A stretch of 64,000 nucleotides of DNA from Pelagibacterium halotolerans B2 (GTDB lineage: Bacteria > Pseudomonadota > Alphaproteobacteria > Rhizobiales > Devosiaceae), in the NCBI RefSeq assembly GCF_000230555.1, contig NC_016078.1, forward strand, positions 1,240,001 through 1,304,000. The letters run 5' to 3'. Shown here in pieces: positions 1 to 8,491 of the stretch; position 1 is the first letter of the stretch, and each line of letters opens with the position of its first letter. The notes below the pieces were generated by a model. That model made no database searches, had not been told where the DNA came from, and saw only the letters and a program-made list of their open reading frames with translations. A program made the position numbers and the translations under genes.

Positions 1-339
1 ATCCCCAAAGACTACGAGGAGGCCGCCGAAGTCGATGGGGCAGGGCGCGGCAGGATCTTTTGGAAGGTGGTCTTTCCCTTACTCCGTCCGGTCACGGCGA
101 CGGTAGCGATCATGACGGGGATGATCATCTGGAACGATTTCTTCAATCAGGTGATCTTTCTCAGCGGGAGCGATGTGCAGACTCTGCCCGTGGCGATCTA
201 TGGGTTCGTCGGAGAATTCACCGCCCGCTGGAACATGGTTTTTGCCGTGGTGCTTGTGGCGATCGCTCCGGTGCTCGGCTTTTACCTGTTCGCTCAAAAG
301 CAGCTCATTGAGGGCTTCACCGGCGGCATCAAAGGTTAG
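1..339 (+). CDS. Carbohydrate ABC transporter permease, MalG-like (C-terminal part)
   Basis: C-terminal end of an inner-membrane permease of a CUT1-type sugar ABC transporter; the window begins inside the gene. Frame 1 opens in the EAA loop (EEAAEVDGAG, then the PLLRP turn), the cytoplasmic segment that docks on the ATPase. Two or three hydrophobic membrane segments follow, and the chain ends in FTGGIKG, a tail common in MalG-type permeases. The ATPase gene starts 8 bases after the stop, so they form one operon; the partner permease and binding protein presumably lie to the left of the window. The fragment does not reveal the sugar. Confidence 0.9.
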   Translation: MPKDYEEAAEVDGAGRGRIFWKVVFPLLRPVTATVAIMTGMIIWNDFFNQVIFLSGSDVQTLPVAIYGFVGEFTARWNMVFAVVLVAIAPVLGFYLFAQKQLIEGFTGGIKG

Positions 340-347
340 GAAAAAAG

Positions 348-1544
348 ATGGCATCAATAACATTCCAGGGTGTCACGAAGCGCTATGCCGGCGGCATTCG
401 TGCGGTGGACAGCCTCGATCTTGAAATCCGCGAAGGCGAATTCATGGTCATCGTGGGGCCCTCGGGATGCGGCAAGACCACGGCGTTGCGCATGGCGGCA
501 GGTCTCGAGGAAATTTCCGAGGGACGATTGCTCATCGGCGATCGCGTGGTCAACGATGTGTCGGCCCGCGATAGAGACATCGCCATGGTGTTTCAGAGCT
601 ATGCGCTCTATCCCCACATGACGATTGCGCAGAATATTGCCTTTCCCCTCGAAAGCCAGAAGCTGGCCAAGGCGGAAATCGAGGAGCGTGTCAGAAGCGC
701 GGCGCGTACACTGGGCCTTGAAGACTATCTCGATCGCTTGCCCAGGCAGTTGTCGGGCGGCCAGCGTCAGCGTGTGGCCATGGGGCGGGCTATTGTGCGT
801 CGGCCGCAGGCTTTCCTAATGGACGAGCCGCTGTCAAATCTCGATGCTAAACTGCGCACTCAGATGCGCACCGAAATCATAGAGTTGCAGCGGCGGCTCG
901 GGGTTTCGACCCTCTACGTCACCCACGATCAGGTTGAAGCCATGACCATGGGGCATCGGATTGCCATAATGCGTAAGGGTGTCCTGCAGCAGGCCGGCAC
1001 GCCGCTAGAACTCTACGACGCGCCCGCCAATCTGTTTGTGGCAGCCTTTATCGGTTCTCCAGCCATGAACCTCGTGGGTGCCCGGCTCGTTGAGGACGGC
1101 CGCACGCCGGCGCTCGATATCGGCGACCAGCGTCTCTCGCTCGGGGCGCACGCCGAACGGTTCGCCGGTGTGGCGGACCGCTACGGACAAGAGGTGGTCG
1201 TGGGCATTCGACCCGAACACCTGCAGGTACCCGGTGATGGCAATCAGGCCTGGCCGCAATTGCGCGCAAGGATGCGCATGGTGGAAGAATTGCCGCCCGA
1301 GAAGATGGTCCATGTGACGATCGCAGGCCAGCCGGTCACAAGCGATACGGTGGTGGAGGCGATCGCCGATTCCGACAAGGGTATCGTACAGGATCTCCAG
1401 CGTCAGGCCGATGCGGCGGAAGTCTCGGTCATCGCCCGCATGGATATCGAGAAACCGTTGCCATCCGATGGTGAATTTGCTCTCTCGCTCAATACTGCGA
1501 GGCTTCATCTGTTCGATCCCCGAACGGGTGCCACGCTGGTATAG
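348..1544 (+). CDS. Sugar ABC transporter ATP-binding protein (MalK/UgpC-like)
   Basis: Cytoplasmic ATPase of a CUT1 sugar importer, 398 aa, the usual length for MalK/UgpC. Walker A GPSGCGKTT is at residues 37-45; the signature LSGGQRQRV, Walker B FLMDEPLSNLD and switch VTHDQVEAMT follow in order. About 160 C-terminal residues form the regulatory TOBE region typical of the family. ATG 348 is preceded by an A-rich AGGAAAAAAG ribosome-binding site. It is the last transporter gene of the operon that enters from the left. A second, distinct sugar ATPase is encoded at 8488-9579, so the two systems each have their own motor. The substrate cannot be told from the ATPase. Confidence 0.95.
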   Translation: MASITFQGVTKRYAGGIRAVDSLDLEIREGEFMVIVGPSGCGKTTALRMAAGLEEISEGRLLIGDRVVNDVSARDRDIAMVFQSYALYPHMTIAQNIAFPLESQKLAKAEIEERVRSAARTLGLEDYLDRLPRQLSGGQRQRVAMGRAIVRRPQAFLMDEPLSNLDAKLRTQMRTEIIELQRRLGVSTLYVTHDQVEAMTMGHRIAIMRKGVLQQAGTPLELYDAPANLFVAAFIGSPAMNLVGARLVEDGRTPALDIGDQRLSLGAHAERFAGVADRYGQEVVVGIRPEHLQVPGDGNQAWPQLRARMRMVEELPPEKMVHVTIAGQPVTSDTVVEAIADSDKGIVQDLQRQADAAEVSVIARMDIEKPLPSDGEFALSLNTARLHLFDPRTGATLV

Positions 1545-1579
1545 GCCAGGGGAATGACGGGGCGACAAAGAGAATAGCG

Positions 1580-2296
1580 ATGATTGAAAACTCCGCTGCC
1601 GAGGACAAGCTGGCCCGCCGCCACGCACAGGCGCCCGCAGAAGACGAAAAAGTGTCGAAATCGGCGCGCGCCAAGGCCGATAAACTGCGCCGTATCAAAG
1701 ATGCGGCGCTGGGCATGTTTTTGACCAAGGGCTTTGACAAGGCCACTACCCGCGATATCGCACGCATCGCCGATGTCGCCAATGGCACGATCTTTCTTTA
1801 TGCGGCCAACAAGCGCGAATTGTTGTTCCTGCTCTACAATGACGAGATCGAGACCGCCGTGAACAATTCGATTGCGCGGATCGACCGGAATGCGGACCTC
1901 AAGGCTAATCTCATGGCAGTTTGCCATGCGCATTTGGGCCATTTCGCCACCAAGGTTGACCTGGCTCGGTTCGCTCTCAAGCATCTCGATATGTACACGG
2001 CCAACAGCCAGGGCCTGCGGTTTCAGCAGATATACCGCAAGATCATTGCGCGGATCGTGGAGTTGTTTGCCGAGGCTATCGCCGTGCAGGAGTTGCGCAA
2101 GGACCGCACCGCAAATCAGATGGCGACCATGTTCTTCTCCTTGCTCAAGGAAGAACTCATAAGGTTCGTGATTTCTGAACCGCCCAATCTGGGAGAATCG
2201 CTGGCCACGCTCGAGAGCCAGATCGACGTGCTGATCGCCGGGCTCGGCGCCGCACACGCGATCACCGCCGACACACCTCGCGAAAGGCATTCCTGA
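1580..2296 (+). CDS. TetR/AcrR family transcriptional regulator
   Basis: DNA-binding repressor of the TetR family, 238 aa. A charged, low-complexity N-terminus of about 35 residues precedes the helix-turn-helix; its core reads TTRDIARIADVANGTIFLY, followed by KRELLFLLY, the usual TetR layout. The C-terminal helices would bind an unknown ligand. It lies 35 bases after the sugar ATPase gene and its stop overlaps the start of the next gene (ATGA), so it is translationally coupled to the MBL-fold hydrolase. It may control the transporter or the hydrolase; the sequence does not decide which. The N-terminal extension is longer than usual and a downstream start is possible. Confidence 0.9.
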   Translation: MIENSAAEDKLARRHAQAPAEDEKVSKSARAKADKLRRIKDAALGMFLTKGFDKATTRDIARIADVANGTIFLYAANKRELLFLLYNDEIETAVNNSIARIDRNADLKANLMAVCHAHLGHFATKVDLARFALKHLDMYTANSQGLRFQQIYRKIIARIVELFAEAIAVQELRKDRTANQMATMFFSLLKEELIRFVISEPPNLGESLATLESQIDVLIAGLGAAHAITADTPRERHS

Positions 2297-3222
2297 TGAC
2301 CGACGCTTCCGCTGTTCGCTGGCACACGCTTGGGACCCTTGGCGGGCCGTTTGTGAAGGCGGGGCAGGCACAAATCTGCAACGCCCTGACTGTTGGCGAC
2401 AACACATACCTGTTCGATGTCGGACAGGGGGTGCGGGGGCAAATGCACCGCTCGGGTCTCAAGGAATCGAGCATCAAAGCAGTGTTCCTGACCCACCATC
2501 ACGTCGATCACAATGCCGATCTCGGGGCCGTTTTGATATCGCGATGGCTGGCCGACCACGATACGCCAATCCCCGTTTATGGCCCGCGCGGCACCGAGCA
2601 TCTGGTCAGGGGCCTGCTGGATGCCAACCGGGCGACCGAATGGGCGTCCTTTCCCGTGTCGGGTCCGGCCAAGACCCCGCTTATCGCATGCGCCTCGGTG
2701 AAAGACCTGCCCGACGACCTCAAGATGCCGACTGTTGTTTACGAGGACGGGCTGGTTTCGATCGAAGCTGTTGCCGTCGATCACTATCAAGTGCCTCCCA
2801 GCGCGGCGCCGGTCGAAGTGCCCGTCAGCGTGGGCTATCGGATTCGAGCCGGAGGCAGGATCATTGCCTTTACCGGCGACTCCGGAATGACGCCAACGCT
2901 CGTGCCGCTGGCCAGCAATGCCGACCTCTTCATCTGCGAAGTGATCGACATAGCCTCGGTCGAGCCCGTTATCCGCGCAATGATGAAGGAGCGCCCCGCC
3001 ATTCTCGTGGAAAAGCTTCTCGATAACCTCGCGAAAAACCATTTGTCGCCCGATGAGATCGGTCAGGTGGCAGCGCAGGCCGGAGTGGGACAGGTGGTCC
3101 TGACGCACTACATCCCGAGTTTCGAAGACCAGACCGATTTGAGCAATTTTACCGCGGGAATTGAACGCCATTTCGATGGCAAGATTTCGTTGGCACGCGA
3201 TTGCGACGTGTTCGAGGCCTGA
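2296..3222 (+). CDS. MBL-fold metallo-hydrolase
   Basis: Predicted zinc-dependent hydrolase of the metallo-beta-lactamase fold, 308 aa, without a signal peptide. The metal-binding HxHxDH motif appears as HHHVDH at residues 67-72, followed by further expected ligands: a histidine in DHYQVP, the aspartate in FTGDSGMT and the histidine in LTHYIPS near the C-terminus. This pattern is that of the RNase Z / arylsulfatase-like branch rather than true beta-lactamases. The start overlaps the TetR stop by ATGA, so the two are co-translated. The substrate is unknown; the pairing with a regulator and a sugar transporter suggests a catabolic or detoxifying hydrolase, but this is inference. Confidence 0.88.
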   Translation: MTDASAVRWHTLGTLGGPFVKAGQAQICNALTVGDNTYLFDVGQGVRGQMHRSGLKESSIKAVFLTHHHVDHNADLGAVLISRWLADHDTPIPVYGPRGTEHLVRGLLDANRATEWASFPVSGPAKTPLIACASVKDLPDDLKMPTVVYEDGLVSIEAVAVDHYQVPPSAAPVEVPVSVGYRIRAGGRIIAFTGDSGMTPTLVPLASNADLFICEVIDIASVEPVIRAMMKERPAILVEKLLDNLAKNHLSPDEIGQVAAQAGVGQVVLTHYIPSFEDQTDLSNFTAGIERHFDGKISLARDCDVFEA

Positions 3223-3269
3223 AATCGGCCCGCCCGACATTGCGCTGCGGATGCCTGGCGAAGGAGAAA

Positions 3270-3346
3270 TGGCGACCCCGACAGGATTCGAACCTGTGAC
3301 CAATAGCTTAGAAGGCTACTGCTCTATCCAGCTGAGCTACGGGGCC
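3270..3346 (-). tRNA. tRNA-Arg (anticodon TCT)
   Basis: A 77-base cloverleaf on the minus strand including an encoded CCA. The acceptor stem GGCCCCG pairs with CGGGGTC (one G-U), the D arm has GCTC...GAGC, the anticodon loop is CTTCTAA giving TCT (reads AGA), and the T arm has GTTCGAATC. It lies just after the MBL hydrolase gene and reads towards it. Confidence 0.96.
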
Positions 3347-3403
3347 GGTCCGCGCCGTCTAGCGCAAAATGGCGGGCTTGTCAGCCTGTGACATGGTCGG
3401 CGC

Positions 3404-3432
3404 TTGACTTTGCACGCACAACCCCCGATATG
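3404..3432 (+). promoter_or_regulatory. Candidate sigma-70 promoter for the DEAD-box helicase
   Basis: TTGACT at 3404-3409 followed after 17 bases by GATATG at 3427-3432. The -35 is good and the -10 weak. It would give a leader of about 245 bases before the TTG start at 3684. No gene is seen in the rest of 3347-3683. Confidence 0.35.
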
Positions 3433-3642
3433 AACGCCATGCTAGGTGCTGCCGCGTGAGCAGCCATCGCGTCCCCCGCTTGGGGTGACCCCTTGAACCG
3501 GCATGTTTTCCCAAGTTCCCAGATCACGCGGGGTTCTGACAGGTCCGACGCCCGGTGCGCAATGTGGCGCGTGGGTTTGGGTGGATCTGCAACCGCAACG
3601 GCAAACGCGCAACTTTAAAAGTTGGCGCGGCAAAGCCGCATA

Positions 3643-3680
3643 ATGTCCGGCGCGCAAATGGCGCTGCCGGAAAAGGACAT
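3643..3680 (+). promoter_or_regulatory. Hairpin that can sequester the helicase Shine-Dalgarno
   Basis: Just before the TTG start of the helicase, ATGTCC (3643-3648) can pair with GGACAT (3675-3680), which includes the Shine-Dalgarno AAAAGGAC. Inside, GGC pairs with GCC and GCGC (3652-3655) with GCGC (3661-3664), leaving a T bulge and a small loop. In an alternative pairing, C47-C48 of the left arm pair with the nearer G69-G70 and free the SD. The two folds exclude each other, as in a translational switch. Upstream at 3606-3629 lies another near-perfect inverted repeat (CGCGCAACTTT / AAAGTTGGCGCG). Confidence 0.45.
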
Positions 3681-3683
3681 AAT

Positions 3684-4976
3684 TTGACTCAGTTTCAGGC
3701 CCTCGGCCTCGACGACCATCTTCTTAAAGCCATCGCAGGGCTGGGCTTTTCCGATCCCACGCCCATTCAGGAACGGGCCATTCCGCTCGTTCTGGAAGGC
3801 CGCGATATCATGGGCCTCGCCCAGACCGGCACCGGAAAGACGGCCGCATTCGGTCTGCCCATCATCCAGCAGCTTCTGGCCAAAACCGGAAAGCCCGACC
3901 CCAAAACCTGTAAGGCCCTGATCCTGGCGCCGACCCGCGAACTGGTGAACCAGATCGCCGTCAATCTGCGCGCCTTCACCAAGGGTTCGCCCATCAAGGT
4001 CAATTCCGTCGTCGGCGGCATGTCGATTGGAACGCAGATCAAGGCATTGGCCCATGGCAGCGATATCGTGGTCGCGACGCCCGGCCGGCTGCTCGATCTC
4101 GTCAAGCGCCAGGCCATCCGTCTCGATTCGGCAAAGCATCTCGTGCTCGATGAAGCCGACCAGATGCTTGATCTCGGTTTCATCCACGCCCTGCGCGAAA
4201 TCTCGCGCCTGGTCGGCACGCCGCGCCAGACACTTCTGTTTTCGGCAACCATGCCCAGGCAGATGAACGAGATTGCCGCGACCTATCTCACCGACCCCGT
4301 GCGCGTGCAGGTGGCGACGCCGGGCAAGGCGGCCGACAAGATCGCCCAGAGCGCCCATTTCGTCGAGCCGGGTGGAAAGCTTCCATTGCTCAAGCAATTG
4401 CTTGCCGCCGACGCCGACGCACTCTCGCTGGTCTTCGCGCGTACCAAGCATGGAGCCGAGAAGCTCTCGAAAACGCTTGCCGCTGCCGGGTTTGCGACCG
4501 GCTCGATCCACGGAAATAAAAGCCAGGGCCAGCGCGACCGCACGCTCAAGGCGTTCCGCGAGGGAGAAATCCGCGTTCTGGTGGCCACCGACGTCGCCGC
4601 GCGCGGCATCGATATTCCCGGTGTCAGCCACGTTTATAACTATGAGCTGCCCCAGGTTGCCGAAAACTATGTTCACCGCATCGGCCGCACGGCCCGCGCC
4701 GGCGCCGATGGCGAAGCCGTGGCGTTGGTCTCAGGCGAAGAATACGGCCTGCTGCTCGATATCGAGCGCCTGACCGGGCTTTCCATCGCTACGGCGGGTG
4801 GCGAGCGCCCGCTGCGCAAATCGCCGTCCAGTCCGGCCAAAAAGCGTTCGCAGGGCCGTGGCGGCAAGCCGCAGCCCAAAGGGCAGGGCACCAAAAAGCC
4901 TTTCGACCCGTCCAAGGCAGCGCCGCAGCGCAACCGCAACAAGCAGCGCAACAAGCGGGCTCGCCAGGCAGCCTAA
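3684..4976 (+). CDS. DEAD-box ATP-dependent RNA helicase (RhlE-like)
   Basis: Cytoplasmic RNA-unwinding ATPase, 430 aa from the chosen TTG. All motifs appear in order: Q motif (DPTPIQERAIP), motif I AQTGTGKT, Ia PTRELVNQ, Ib TPGR, motif II DEAD in VLDEADQMLDLGF, motif III SAT, then helicase C with ATDVAARGIDIPGV and motif VI HRIGRTARAG. The last 60 or so residues are a basic, low-complexity RNA-binding tail rich in K, R, Q and P. TTG 3684 is preferred because AAAAGGAC lies 6 bases upstream and the conserved domain starts right after; an in-frame GTG at 3555 lacks a ribosome site. Such helicases help in cold adaptation, ribosome assembly and RNA decay; the leader hairpin suggests control of its own translation (inference). 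A terminator follows. Confidence 0.93.
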   Translation: MTQFQALGLDDHLLKAIAGLGFSDPTPIQERAIPLVLEGRDIMGLAQTGTGKTAAFGLPIIQQLLAKTGKPDPKTCKALILAPTRELVNQIAVNLRAFTKGSPIKVNSVVGGMSIGTQIKALAHGSDIVVATPGRLLDLVKRQAIRLDSAKHLVLDEADQMLDLGFIHALREISRLVGTPRQTLLFSATMPRQMNEIAATYLTDPVRVQVATPGKAADKIAQSAHFVEPGGKLPLLKQLLAADADALSLVFARTKHGAEKLSKTLAAAGFATGSIHGNKSQGQRDRTLKAFREGEIRVLVATDVAARGIDIPGVSHVYNYELPQVAENYVHRIGRTARAGADGEAVALVSGEEYGLLLDIERLTGLSIATAGGERPLRKSPSSPAKKRSQGRGGKPQPKGQGTKKPFDPSKAAPQRNRNKQRNKRARQAA

Positions 4977-5005
4977 GCACGACAAAATACGATCAATGAT
5001 GAAAA

Positions 5006-5035
5006 AGGCAGTCATTTCGGTGGCTGCTTTTTTTT
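5006..5035 (+). terminator. Rho-independent terminator of the helicase gene
   Basis: GCAGTCA (5008-5014) pairs with TGGCTGC (5021-5027) with one G-U pair, followed by eight T. It lies 30 bases after the helicase stop. Confidence 0.85.
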
Positions 5036-5117
5036 GCTGCTGCCAGCTCGGAATCTCATGCGAGACGCCGCCGAACTGGGCGATTTTCCACATATGCGAC
5101 TTTGGTATTACGCCCCC

Positions 5118-5146
5118 TTGACATCGATTACATTATGGAATGTGAT
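5118..5146 (+). promoter_or_regulatory. Candidate promoter of the sugar ABC operon with overlapping operator
   Basis: Consensus -35 TTGACA at 5118-5123, 17-base spacer, and a weak -10 TGTGAT at 5141-5146. The first operator-like site (ACATCGATTACAT, 5121-5133) overlaps the -35, as expected for repression of this promoter. The transcript would carry a leader of about 150 bases before ATG 5301. Confidence 0.5.
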
Positions 5147-5197
5147 GTCTGTAATCGATTGCAACCCGCGCAGCCTGTGCATTTGTAATCGATTACA
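5121..5197. promoter_or_regulatory. Three LacI-type operators upstream of the sugar operon
   Basis: Three related palindromes with the central CG typical of LacI-family sites: ACATCGATTACAT (5121-5133), TGTAATCGATTGCA (5150-5163) and TGTAATCGATTACA (5184-5197), the last perfect over 14 bases. Centres are 28-34 bases apart, which suits cooperative binding. No LacI regulator gene is in this window, so the protein must be encoded elsewhere. The rest of 4977-5300 holds the helicase terminator and the leader only. Confidence 0.6.
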
Positions 5198-5300
5198 TCT
5201 CCGTGTCGCGGAGGCCGTGTGTTGAGGAGCCACGGTACGGTTGATGGAGGAGAGGTGGTTGAGAGGCCGCCTTGAGGAAACCCCTGGGAGGACTATTCCG

Positions 5301-6542
5301 ATGAGAAATTTTGCTGTGGCCGCATCCGTTGCGGTCGCCCTTATGTCGACGACCGCGGTGTCCGCGGCGGAGCTTGAAGTCACGCACTGGTGGACGTCTG
5401 CCGGCGAAGCGGCCTCGATCGCCGAGTTCGCACGCATTTTTGAAGAAGAGACCGGCCACACCTGGGTCGACAGCGCGCTCGCCGGCTCGGGTACCGGCGC
5501 CAACCCCGTCATCATCAGCCGCATCATCGGCGGGGACCCGATGGGCGCCACCCAGATGAATACCGGCCGCGATGCCGAGGAGCTCATCCAGGCCGGCCTG
5601 ATGCGCGACCTGACCGATATCGCCGAAGAAATGAACATTCGCGATTTCTACGTCGACGAAACCCTGCTCGAGCCCTGCACCTATGAGGGCCGCATCTACT
5701 GCTTCCCGATCAATATCCATTCCTGGGACTGGCTGTGGCTCTCGACCGCTGCTTACGAGGAGATCGGACAGCCCGTTCCCACCGACTGGAACGAGTATGT
5801 CGAAAGCTGGCCCGCGCTTCAGGAAGCCGGCATCCTGCCTTTCGGCCTGGCGACCGGCTGGCCGATCGACGGTGTTCCGGGCGTGTTGTTGGCTGGTATC
5901 GGGGGCACCGATCTTGTCCTCGCCGTCAACCGCGACAAGAGCGGCGAAGCGGTGCGCGGCCCTGAATTCCGCGAAGTGGCCGAGGCGCTCGCGCAACTGC
6001 GCACGGTCATCTCCCCAGACATGATGGTTCCGACGTTTGGTGACGTGGGCAACCAGCTCCTCGCCGGCGAGGCGGCGGGTAACATCCATGGCGACTGGCT
6101 GCAGGGCGATCTTCAGATTGCTGGAGGTGTGCCGGGCGAGGACTATGAGTGCATTCCGGGGTTGGGTCTCAACGATCAGCTTTCCGGCGGCGGTGACTCG
6201 TTCTTCTTCCCGCTTTTGCCCGAAGGAACCGATCCCGAGGTTCTCGAGGCGCAAACGCAGCTTGCACGCATCCTGATTTCGCCGGAAGCCCAGTTGGCCT
6301 TCAACCTCAAGAAGGGCTCGATGCCGATCCGGACCGATATCGATCTCGAAGCGGCCAATCCTTGCATGCAGAAGGCCCTTGGCCTGCTCGGCAACGGCCT
6401 GCTGCCCGCCGGCGAGTCCACGCTCACCAGCGACACCCAGCAGCAGCTCAATGACCTGACCAAGGAGTTCATCGACAACGACTCGATCACCGTCGATGAA
6501 TACATTGAGCGCTATGCGACCCTCATCGAGAACGCGGACTAA
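5301..6542 (+). CDS. Carbohydrate ABC transporter substrate-binding protein
   Basis: Periplasmic sugar-binding lipid-free receptor, 413 aa. ATG 5301 is chosen because GGGAGGA lies 8 bases upstream and a Sec signal peptide starts there (MRNFAVAASVAVALMSTTAV, cleavage expected after VSA-A). The mature protein begins ELEVTHWW, a typical first strand of CUT1 binding proteins (Pfam SBP_bac family). An upstream in-frame ATG at 5241 would only add a non-signal stretch. The mature protein is acidic, as is common in marine or salt-tolerant species. It is the first gene of a run of six closely spaced genes and sits behind the LacI-type operators. The sugar is unknown. Confidence 0.93.
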   Translation: MRNFAVAASVAVALMSTTAVSAAELEVTHWWTSAGEAASIAEFARIFEEETGHTWVDSALAGSGTGANPVIISRIIGGDPMGATQMNTGRDAEELIQAGLMRDLTDIAEEMNIRDFYVDETLLEPCTYEGRIYCFPINIHSWDWLWLSTAAYEEIGQPVPTDWNEYVESWPALQEAGILPFGLATGWPIDGVPGVLLAGIGGTDLVLAVNRDKSGEAVRGPEFREVAEALAQLRTVISPDMMVPTFGDVGNQLLAGEAAGNIHGDWLQGDLQIAGGVPGEDYECIPGLGLNDQLSGGGDSFFFPLLPEGTDPEVLEAQTQLARILISPEAQLAFNLKKGSMPIRTDIDLEAANPCMQKALGLLGNGLLPAGESTLTSDTQQQLNDLTKEFIDNDSITVDEYIERYATLIENAD

Positions 6543-6614
6543 GCGCCTCGAAGGCATATGATATGGACGCGGTCGGTCCCGGCCGGCCGCGTCCCCCATA
6601 TCGGAGGGATCGAT

Positions 6615-7550
6615 TTGACTCAGGTTTCGCACGGCGCCGGTTCGCAGCCCGCAAACGCTTTCGCTCGTTTCTTAGGGCAGCTGTTCACGCGCAATCTCTC
6701 GGCCAAGTTTGCCGCCACGCCCATGGTCGTTACCGTGCTGGTCGTCTTCGTCGGCTGTACGGGCTGGACAATCTGGTATTCATTCACAGGCTCCCGTCTT
6801 CTGCCCAACAACGATTTCGTCGGGCTCGAACAATACCAGCGCCTGTTCGCTTCATCCCGGTGGAACATATCCATCCGGAACCTGTTCATTTTCGGCTGTT
6901 TCTCGCTGGTCTTCACCATGGTGATCGGCTTTGTGCTGGCCGTGCTGATGGATCAGAAGATCCGCTTTGAGAGCGCCTTTCGCACCATCATGCTCTATCC
7001 CTTTGCCCTCTCGTTCATTGTGACGGGCCTTGTCTGGCAGTGGATCATGAATCCCACGCTCGGCCTGCAGGGAACAATGCGCAATCTGGGCTGGGAGAGC
7101 TTCCGCTTCGACTGGATCGCGCAATCGGACATGGTGATCTATGCGCTCCTGATCGCGGGGCTCTGGCAGGGTACAGGCTTTGTCATGGTGCTGATGCTGG
7201 CGGGTCTGCGCGGCATCGACGAGGAAATCTGGAAAGCCTCGCGGGTCGATGGCATCCCCACCTGGAGGACCTATCTTTTCATCGTGCTGCCCATGATGCG
7301 CGGCGTTCTGGTTACCGCCGTGGTGATCGTGGGCTCGGGCATCGTCCGGCTTTACGATCTGGTGGTCGCGCTCACCAAGGGCGGCCCCGGCATCGCGTCC
7401 GAAGTGCCGGCGAAATATGTGTATGACTACATGTTCACCGCCGGCAACATCGGGCAGGGGCTCGCCGCCTCCACAATGATGCTCCTGACCGTCATGATCA
7501 TCATCATTCCCTGGGCTTATCTCGAATTCGGCGGGGGCAAAAAATCATGA
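6615..7550 (+). CDS. Sugar ABC transporter permease (MalF-like)
   Basis: Inner-membrane permease of the CUT1 class, 311 aa, with six predicted membrane segments. The EAA loop is visible near residue 210 as EEIWKASRVDGIPTWRTYLF with IVLPMM following. TTG 6615 is preferred since GGAGGG lies 6 bases upstream; an in-frame ATG at 6558 has no ribosome site. It forms the transport channel with the product of the next gene, whose start overlaps this stop by 4 bases (ATGA). The spacing to the binding-protein gene is 72 bases. Confidence 0.92.
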   Translation: MTQVSHGAGSQPANAFARFLGQLFTRNLSAKFAATPMVVTVLVVFVGCTGWTIWYSFTGSRLLPNNDFVGLEQYQRLFASSRWNISIRNLFIFGCFSLVFTMVIGFVLAVLMDQKIRFESAFRTIMLYPFALSFIVTGLVWQWIMNPTLGLQGTMRNLGWESFRFDWIAQSDMVIYALLIAGLWQGTGFVMVLMLAGLRGIDEEIWKASRVDGIPTWRTYLFIVLPMMRGVLVTAVVIVGSGIVRLYDLVVALTKGGPGIASEVPAKYVYDYMFTAGNIGQGLAASTMMLLTVMIIIIPWAYLEFGGGKKS

Positions 7551-8491
7551 GCAACCCAGCAGCAATTTCCGGCACGGTCGCAACCGACGCTGTCAGGGAA
7601 GACCTTGCGCTTTCCGAACCGCACGGCCCGCGCCCCAAGCCGTTCTTCACCCCGCGCCGGATCGTCATGTATTCGATCCTGTTCGTGGCGTGCCTCTACT
7701 ACTTGTTTCCGCTCTACGTCATGATCATGACTTCGTTCAAGACCATGCCCGAGATCCGGTTTGGCAATATTTTCGCGCCACCGCGTGAATTTAGCGGCGA
7801 AGGATGGGTCAAGGCGTGGACAAGCGCCTGCACGGGCCTGACCTGCCAGGGCCTCAGCCCTGGATTCTGGAACTCGGTCAAAATCCTGATCCCGAGCGTC
7901 ATCGTCTCGACCTCGATTGCCGCGGTCAACGGATATGCCCTTGTGAATTGGAAGTTCAGGGGCTCGGAAGTCTTCTTTGCCATCCTGATCTTCGGATCGT
8001 TCATCCCATATCAGGTGATGCTGTATCCCCTGGTGATGATAACCCGTGATCTCGGCATTTTCGGCACGATCCCGGCGGTTATCATGATCCATACCATCTT
8101 CGGAATGCCCATACTGACCCTGCTGTTCCGCAACTATTTCGCCTCTCTGCCGGTGGAATTGTTCAAGGCGGCGCGTGTCGATGGGGCGGGGTTCTGGCGC
8201 ATATTCTTCGAGATCATGCTGCCCATGTCCCTGCCGATCATCGTCGTGGCTCTGATCCTGCAGGTGACCGGTATCTGGAATGACTTCCTGTTCGGCGTCG
8301 TCTTTGCGGGAACGCAGAACTATCCGATGACGGTGCAGCTCAACAACATCGTCAATTCGGCCCAGGGCACCCCTGAGTACAATGTCAACATGGCGGCCAC
8401 GATGCTTACGGGCCTGGTGCCGCTGATCGTCTATTTCGTCTCCGGCCGATTGTTCGTGCGAGGCGTTGCCGCCGGTGCGGTGAAAGGATGA
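7547..8491 (+). CDS. Sugar ABC transporter permease (MalG-like)
   Basis: Second inner-membrane permease, 314 aa. After a 45-residue cytoplasmic N-terminus come six hydrophobic segments; the EAA loop reads ELFKAARVDGAGFWRIFFEI followed by MLPMSLP. The tail FVRGVAAGAVKG is the MalG-type ending. Start and stop both overlap the neighbours by ATGA, so permease, permease and ATPase are translationally coupled and made in fixed ratio. Confidence 0.94.
   Translation: MSNPAAISGTVATDAVREDLALSEPHGPRPKPFFTPRRIVMYSILFVACLYYLFPLYVMIMTSFKTMPEIRFGNIFAPPREFSGEGWVKAWTSACTGLTCQGLSPGFWNSVKILIPSVIVSTSIAAVNGYALVNWKFRGSEVFFAILIFGSFIPYQVMLYPLVMITRDLGIFGTIPAVIMIHTIFGMPILTLLFRNYFASLPVELFKAARVDGAGFWRIFFEIMLPMSLPIIVVALILQVTGIWNDFLFGVVFAGTQNYPMTVQLNNIVNSAQGTPEYNVNMAATMLTGLVPLIVYFVSGRLFVRGVAAGAVKG

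Noticed and set aside
5193..6632. Open frame of 479 codons on the minus strand
   Set aside because: Antisense to the sugar-binding protein with clear signal peptide; shadow composition.
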